A stretch of DNA of 20,645 nt, taken from DASUTW01 sp035513995 (GTDB taxonomy: Bacteria > Actinomycetota > UBA4738 > CALAEC01). Below, piece after piece: positions 18,387-20,645 of this stretch (position 1 is the first letter of the stretch; each line of letters opens with the position of its first letter). The translations under genes and the position numbers were made by a program. The notes beneath the pieces are model-generated. The model had not been told where the DNA came from. It worked only from the letters and a program-made list of their open reading frames with translations, and made no database searches. Location of the stretch: the NCBI GenBank assembly GCA_035513995.1, contig DATKBL010000084.1, positions 1 through 20,645 on the forward strand, written 5' to 3'.

Positions 18387-18392
18387 ACCGTA
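18387..18392 (-). promoter_or_regulatory. Candidate -10 box of guaA
   Basis: TACGGT on the minus strand ends 9 nt before TTG 18377. The spacing resembles that of folD in this window and suggests a very short or absent leader. Confidence 0.35.
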
Positions 18393-18461
18393 CCACCGAG
18401 CTCGGCGCGCATCAACGGCGTGCCTCATTCGAAGCAGGACGCTCGCCCCTCGGGCATGGGG

Positions 18462-18475
18462 CCGACCCGGGTCGG
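18462..18475. promoter_or_regulatory. 14-bp perfect palindrome in the guaA-EAL gene spacer
   Basis: CCGACCCGGGTCGG is self-complementary with no spacer and lies in the 176-bp region between divergent guaA and the EAL gene. It could be a dimer operator. No regulator is known, and in such GC-rich DNA a short palindrome may be chance. Confidence 0.3.
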
Positions 18476-18553
18476 GCGGTTAGGGCATCCGTCGAAACCC
18501 CCTATCGCGGGACTGGAACGCCGTCCCCGGGGGGCCCACCATCGAGCGGCGCT

Positions 18554-20218
18554 ATGGCCGCACGGCAACGAGACCGGGGACGCGCGGGTGACGCGCGCGA
18601 GCCGACCCATCCGACCGAGATCCTCCTGCCCGATCTCCCGGTCGAGACCTACCTGCGCTGGACGGAGCTCGCGCGTCGGGTCGTCGAGGATCTCGGGTCG
18701 GCCGCCGATGAGCTCGTCGAGGCGATCGCCCGACAGGCCCGGGCCGCAGCCCCTACCGAGCGCCTCCGCCCGCGCATCGCGCTCGGACCCGAGGCTCTCG
18801 CCTCGGCCCGGGAGCTGATCGGACGATCGCTCGGCGACGCGCTGGGAGAACGCGACCCCCAGGCGGAGGATCTCGAGGCGTCCACGCTGGCCATCATGCT
18901 CGCCCTCTCGCGAACCTCGGCGGAGGACGGAGGAGGCCCGAGCCCCGCCTCTCGGGCCTCCGCGTCTCGGCAGGGGCCGGGACGCGTCCGGGTGTTGATC
19001 GCCGACGACGACCCGAGGATCCGCCGCGTCCTGGCGCTGTTCCTCGATCGGGAGGGCCTCGAGATCGCCGGGGTGGCGGAGGACGCCGAGGAAGCGATCC
19101 GCCTGGCGGCCGCCGAGCGGCCCGACGTCGCGCTGCTCGACGTCAGGATGCCGGGCGGCGGGGGCCCCGCCGCGGCGCGGGGCATCGTCGCCCTCTCGCC
19201 CGAGACCCGGATCCTCGCCCACTCGGCCCTCGAGGACCGCGAGCCCGTGATCGAGATGCTCCGAGCCGGGGCCGCCGGCTACCTCCTCAAGGGGATGGAC
19301 CCGGGCGATCTCGCCAACGCCACGCGACGCGCCGCTCGAGGCGAGCCCCTCGTGTCCACCGAGCTCATGGGACACGTGGTGGACGAGCTCTCCCAGCGCG
19401 TCCGCTCGGAGGCCAGGATGGACGGGGTCCGCGAGCAGAGGGCCCGCCGGATCCGGCGCTTCGCGACGGGTCGAGGGATGACGATGGTCGGCCAGCCGAT
19501 CTACGAGCTGGGGACGGGCCTGCCGGTGGGGATCGAGGCCCTGGCGCGGTTCGACTCGCCCCCACGCGACCCGGAGCCGTGGTTCCGGGAGGCCTGGGAC
19601 CTCGGGCTCGGCGCCGACCTCGAGCTCGCGGCGCTCGAGCGCGCGGTCGCGGCGCTCCCCTCCTTTCCGGAGGACATCTACCTCGCGGTCAACCTCTCCC
19701 CCGACACCCTCCTCTCGGAGGGGTTCGCCGAGCTGAGGGACGCGATGCCGTGGGAGCGGATCGTGCTCGAGGTGACCGAGCACGTACCCATCCCGGACTA
19801 CGAGCGCTTCCGCGGGCCGATCGCGGAGCTGCGGCACAGGGGCGCCCGGATCGCGGTGGACGACGCGGGAGCCGGGTTCGCGTCGTTCCATCACGTCGTG
19901 GAGCTGTCCCCGGACCTGATCAAGCTCGATCGGCGGCTCATCCTGCAGATCGCCAGGGATGATCGGCGGCGCGCGCTCGCCCGCGCCCTGGTCGCCTTCG
20001 CGGAGGAGGTCGGGATCTCGGTCGTGGCCGAGGGGATCGAGACGGGCGAGGCTCTCCGGATCCTGCGACGCTTCGGCGTCGGCTTCGGGCAGGGCGACTT
20101 CCTGGCCACGCCGTCCTCGGGGGCCCTGCGGCCCGCCGTGCTGGATCTGGCGCTGCGCCCCGCTCCGGCGCGCATCGTGTCGGACGCGGCTCCCAGCCAG
20201 CGTCCCCCGACCTGGTGA
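18554..20218 (+). CDS. Receiver-EAL hybrid: c-di-GMP phosphodiesterase with novel N-terminal module
   Basis: 554 residues, soluble. Residues about 20-122 form an unassigned alpha-helical module (LLPDL...Y..W.E). A receiver domain (145-260) has the acidic pocket D151-D153, phospho-acceptor D196 (LLDVRMP), S224 and K246. The EAL domain (about 305-530) has E328 of EAL, N380 (NLSP), E406 (LEVTEH), D436-D437, K457 (IKLD), E493 (AEGIE) and Q513. All metal and catalytic positions are filled, so hydrolysis of c-di-GMP to pGpG is expected. The DDFGTG loop reads DDAGAG. No GGDEF domain is present. ATG 18554 has no strong binding site, so the exact start is less sure. The next gene, 76 bp downstream, begins with the same module. 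Input presumably comes from an unlinked histidine kinase. Confidence 0.9.
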   Translation: MAARQRDRGRAGDAREPTHPTEILLPDLPVETYLRWTELARRVVEDLGSAADELVEAIARQARAAAPTERLRPRIALGPEALASARELIGRSLGDALGERDPQAEDLEASTLAIMLALSRTSAEDGGGPSPASRASASRQGPGRVRVLIADDDPRIRRVLALFLDREGLEIAGVAEDAEEAIRLAAAERPDVALLDVRMPGGGGPAAARGIVALSPETRILAHSALEDREPVIEMLRAGAAGYLLKGMDPGDLANATRRAARGEPLVSTELMGHVVDELSQRVRSEARMDGVREQRARRIRRFATGRGMTMVGQPIYELGTGLPVGIEALARFDSPPRDPEPWFREAWDLGLGADLELAALERAVAALPSFPEDIYLAVNLSPDTLLSEGFAELRDAMPWERIVLEVTEHVPIPDYERFRGPIAELRHRGARIAVDDAGAGFASFHHVVELSPDLIKLDRRLILQIARDDRRRALARALVAFAEEVGISVVAEGIETGEALRILRRFGVGFGQGDFLATPSSGALRPAVLDLALRPAPARIVSDAAPSQRPPTW

Positions 20219-20294
20219 GTCCGCGATCTACCCCGTCCGGCCGACTGCGCCGGCAGGGCCCGGGATGCCGATGGAGGGAAGTAAGGGGGTGCAC

Positions 20295-20645
20295 ATGGAC
20301 GTGAAGCCCGTTCTGCTGCCCGAGCTCTCCGCCAAGGCCTACGGGACGTGGGCAGAGCGCATGCGCCGCGCCCTCCCCCCCACCCCGAAGCCCGGGCACA
20401 TGCCCGCGATCGTCCGCGCCGTCCTCGACCAGATCTCCGCCCAGGCCGCGTCGGCCACGGGCCGCGGAGAACGGATCGCGCCCAAGGTCTTGGTGCCGCT
20501 CGAGATCGTGGACGGGATCGTCAGGCAGCTTCAGCGCCTGAGCGCCCTCACCCCTCGCAAGGGCGCCTCGGCCGACATGGAGGAGGTCGGATGGTCGATC
20601 GAGCTCGCCCTCCGGCGAGCCGGCCGGGGCCTGGCCGCTCCCGAG
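20295..20645 (+). CDS. Partial gene sharing the N-terminal module of the EAL protein
   Basis: The frame is open from ATG 20295 to the window edge (117 codons), so the C-terminal part is missing. AAGGGGG lies 5 nt before ATG, a strong binding site. Residues 6-21 (VLLPELSAKAYGTWAE) line up without gaps with residues 23-38 of the upstream EAL protein (ILLPDLPVETYLRWTE). The similarity continues weakly through an A-V/I-x-x-Q-x-x-A stretch to a helical end LALRRA versus LALSRT. The module is thus duplicated in adjacent genes. By analogy the missing part may hold a receiver and an output domain, but nothing in the window shows this. Confidence 0.8.
   Translation, partial: MDVKPVLLPELSAKAYGTWAERMRRALPPTPKPGHMPAIVRAVLDQISAQAASATGRGERIAPKVLVPLEIVDGIVRQLQRLSALTPRKGASADMEEVGWSIELALRRAGRGLAAPE

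Noticed and set aside
18429..18553. Possible c-di-GMP riboswitch ahead of the EAL gene
   Set aside because: The conserved GCAAAGCC-type core and the receptor-loop pairing expected of a c-di-GMP-I aptamer are absent.
20219..20294. Short GCC/GGC inverted repeat between the EAL gene and the partial gene as a terminator
   Set aside because: Only a five-base stem (CCGGC/GCCGG) is possible, with no U tract, and the strong ribosome binding site that follows suggests co-transcription.

Overview
The window is very GC-rich (roughly 70 % by eye) and tightly packed. It uses GTG and TTG starts, strong GGAGG/GGGGG-type ribosome binding sites next to apparently leaderless genes with a TANNNT -10 box just before the start codon, and hairpin terminators without a U tract. 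Together with the gene content (AapJQMP transporter, PcrA with a Tudor-like tail, TauE/SafE protein, zinc-finger membrane proteins) this points to an Actinomycetota chromosome, probably from a poorly cultured lineage. That placement is inference. I see no insertion sequence, phage gene, CRISPR array, tRNA or rRNA.

Layout. Positions 1-6768 (minus strand) read in transcription order as purN, purH, then a complete polar amino-acid ABC transporter operon aapJ-aapQ-aapM-aapP, then the first 21 codons of folD, which runs off the left edge. PurN, PurH and FolD serve purine and one-carbon metabolism, and the transporter cassette sits between them. A 16-bp perfect hairpin separates aapJ from aapQ. Positions 6786-7857 (plus) hold two small four-helix membrane proteins, the first with an eight-ligand B-box-like zinc finger. 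A bidirectional hairpin terminator separates them from a 794-residue zinc-ribbon multi-spanning protein on the minus strand (7918-10302). Positions 10374-12792 (minus) are a coupled operon of a stand-alone cobalamin-binding mutase subunit, sucC and sucD, linking (methylmalonyl-CoA to) succinyl-CoA with succinate.

Positions 12879-13751 (plus) carry a one-helix membrane protein with a degenerate Rieske-like domain and a STAS anti-sigma-factor antagonist. They converge on pcrA (13755-15902, minus). A divergent promoter region leads to a TauE/SafE permease (plus), which converges on guaA (minus). The right end is a signalling region: a protein with a novel N-terminal module, a receiver domain and a catalytically complete EAL (c-di-GMP phosphodiesterase) domain, followed by a gene cut by the window edge whose start matches the same N-terminal module.

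The most interesting signals are this duplicated, unassigned N-terminal module, the overlapping back-to-back -10 boxes that appear to drive two leaderless genes from one 17-bp spacer, the transporter cassette splitting purNH from folD, the degenerate Rieske-like membrane protein, and the mutase-subunit/sucCD operon.
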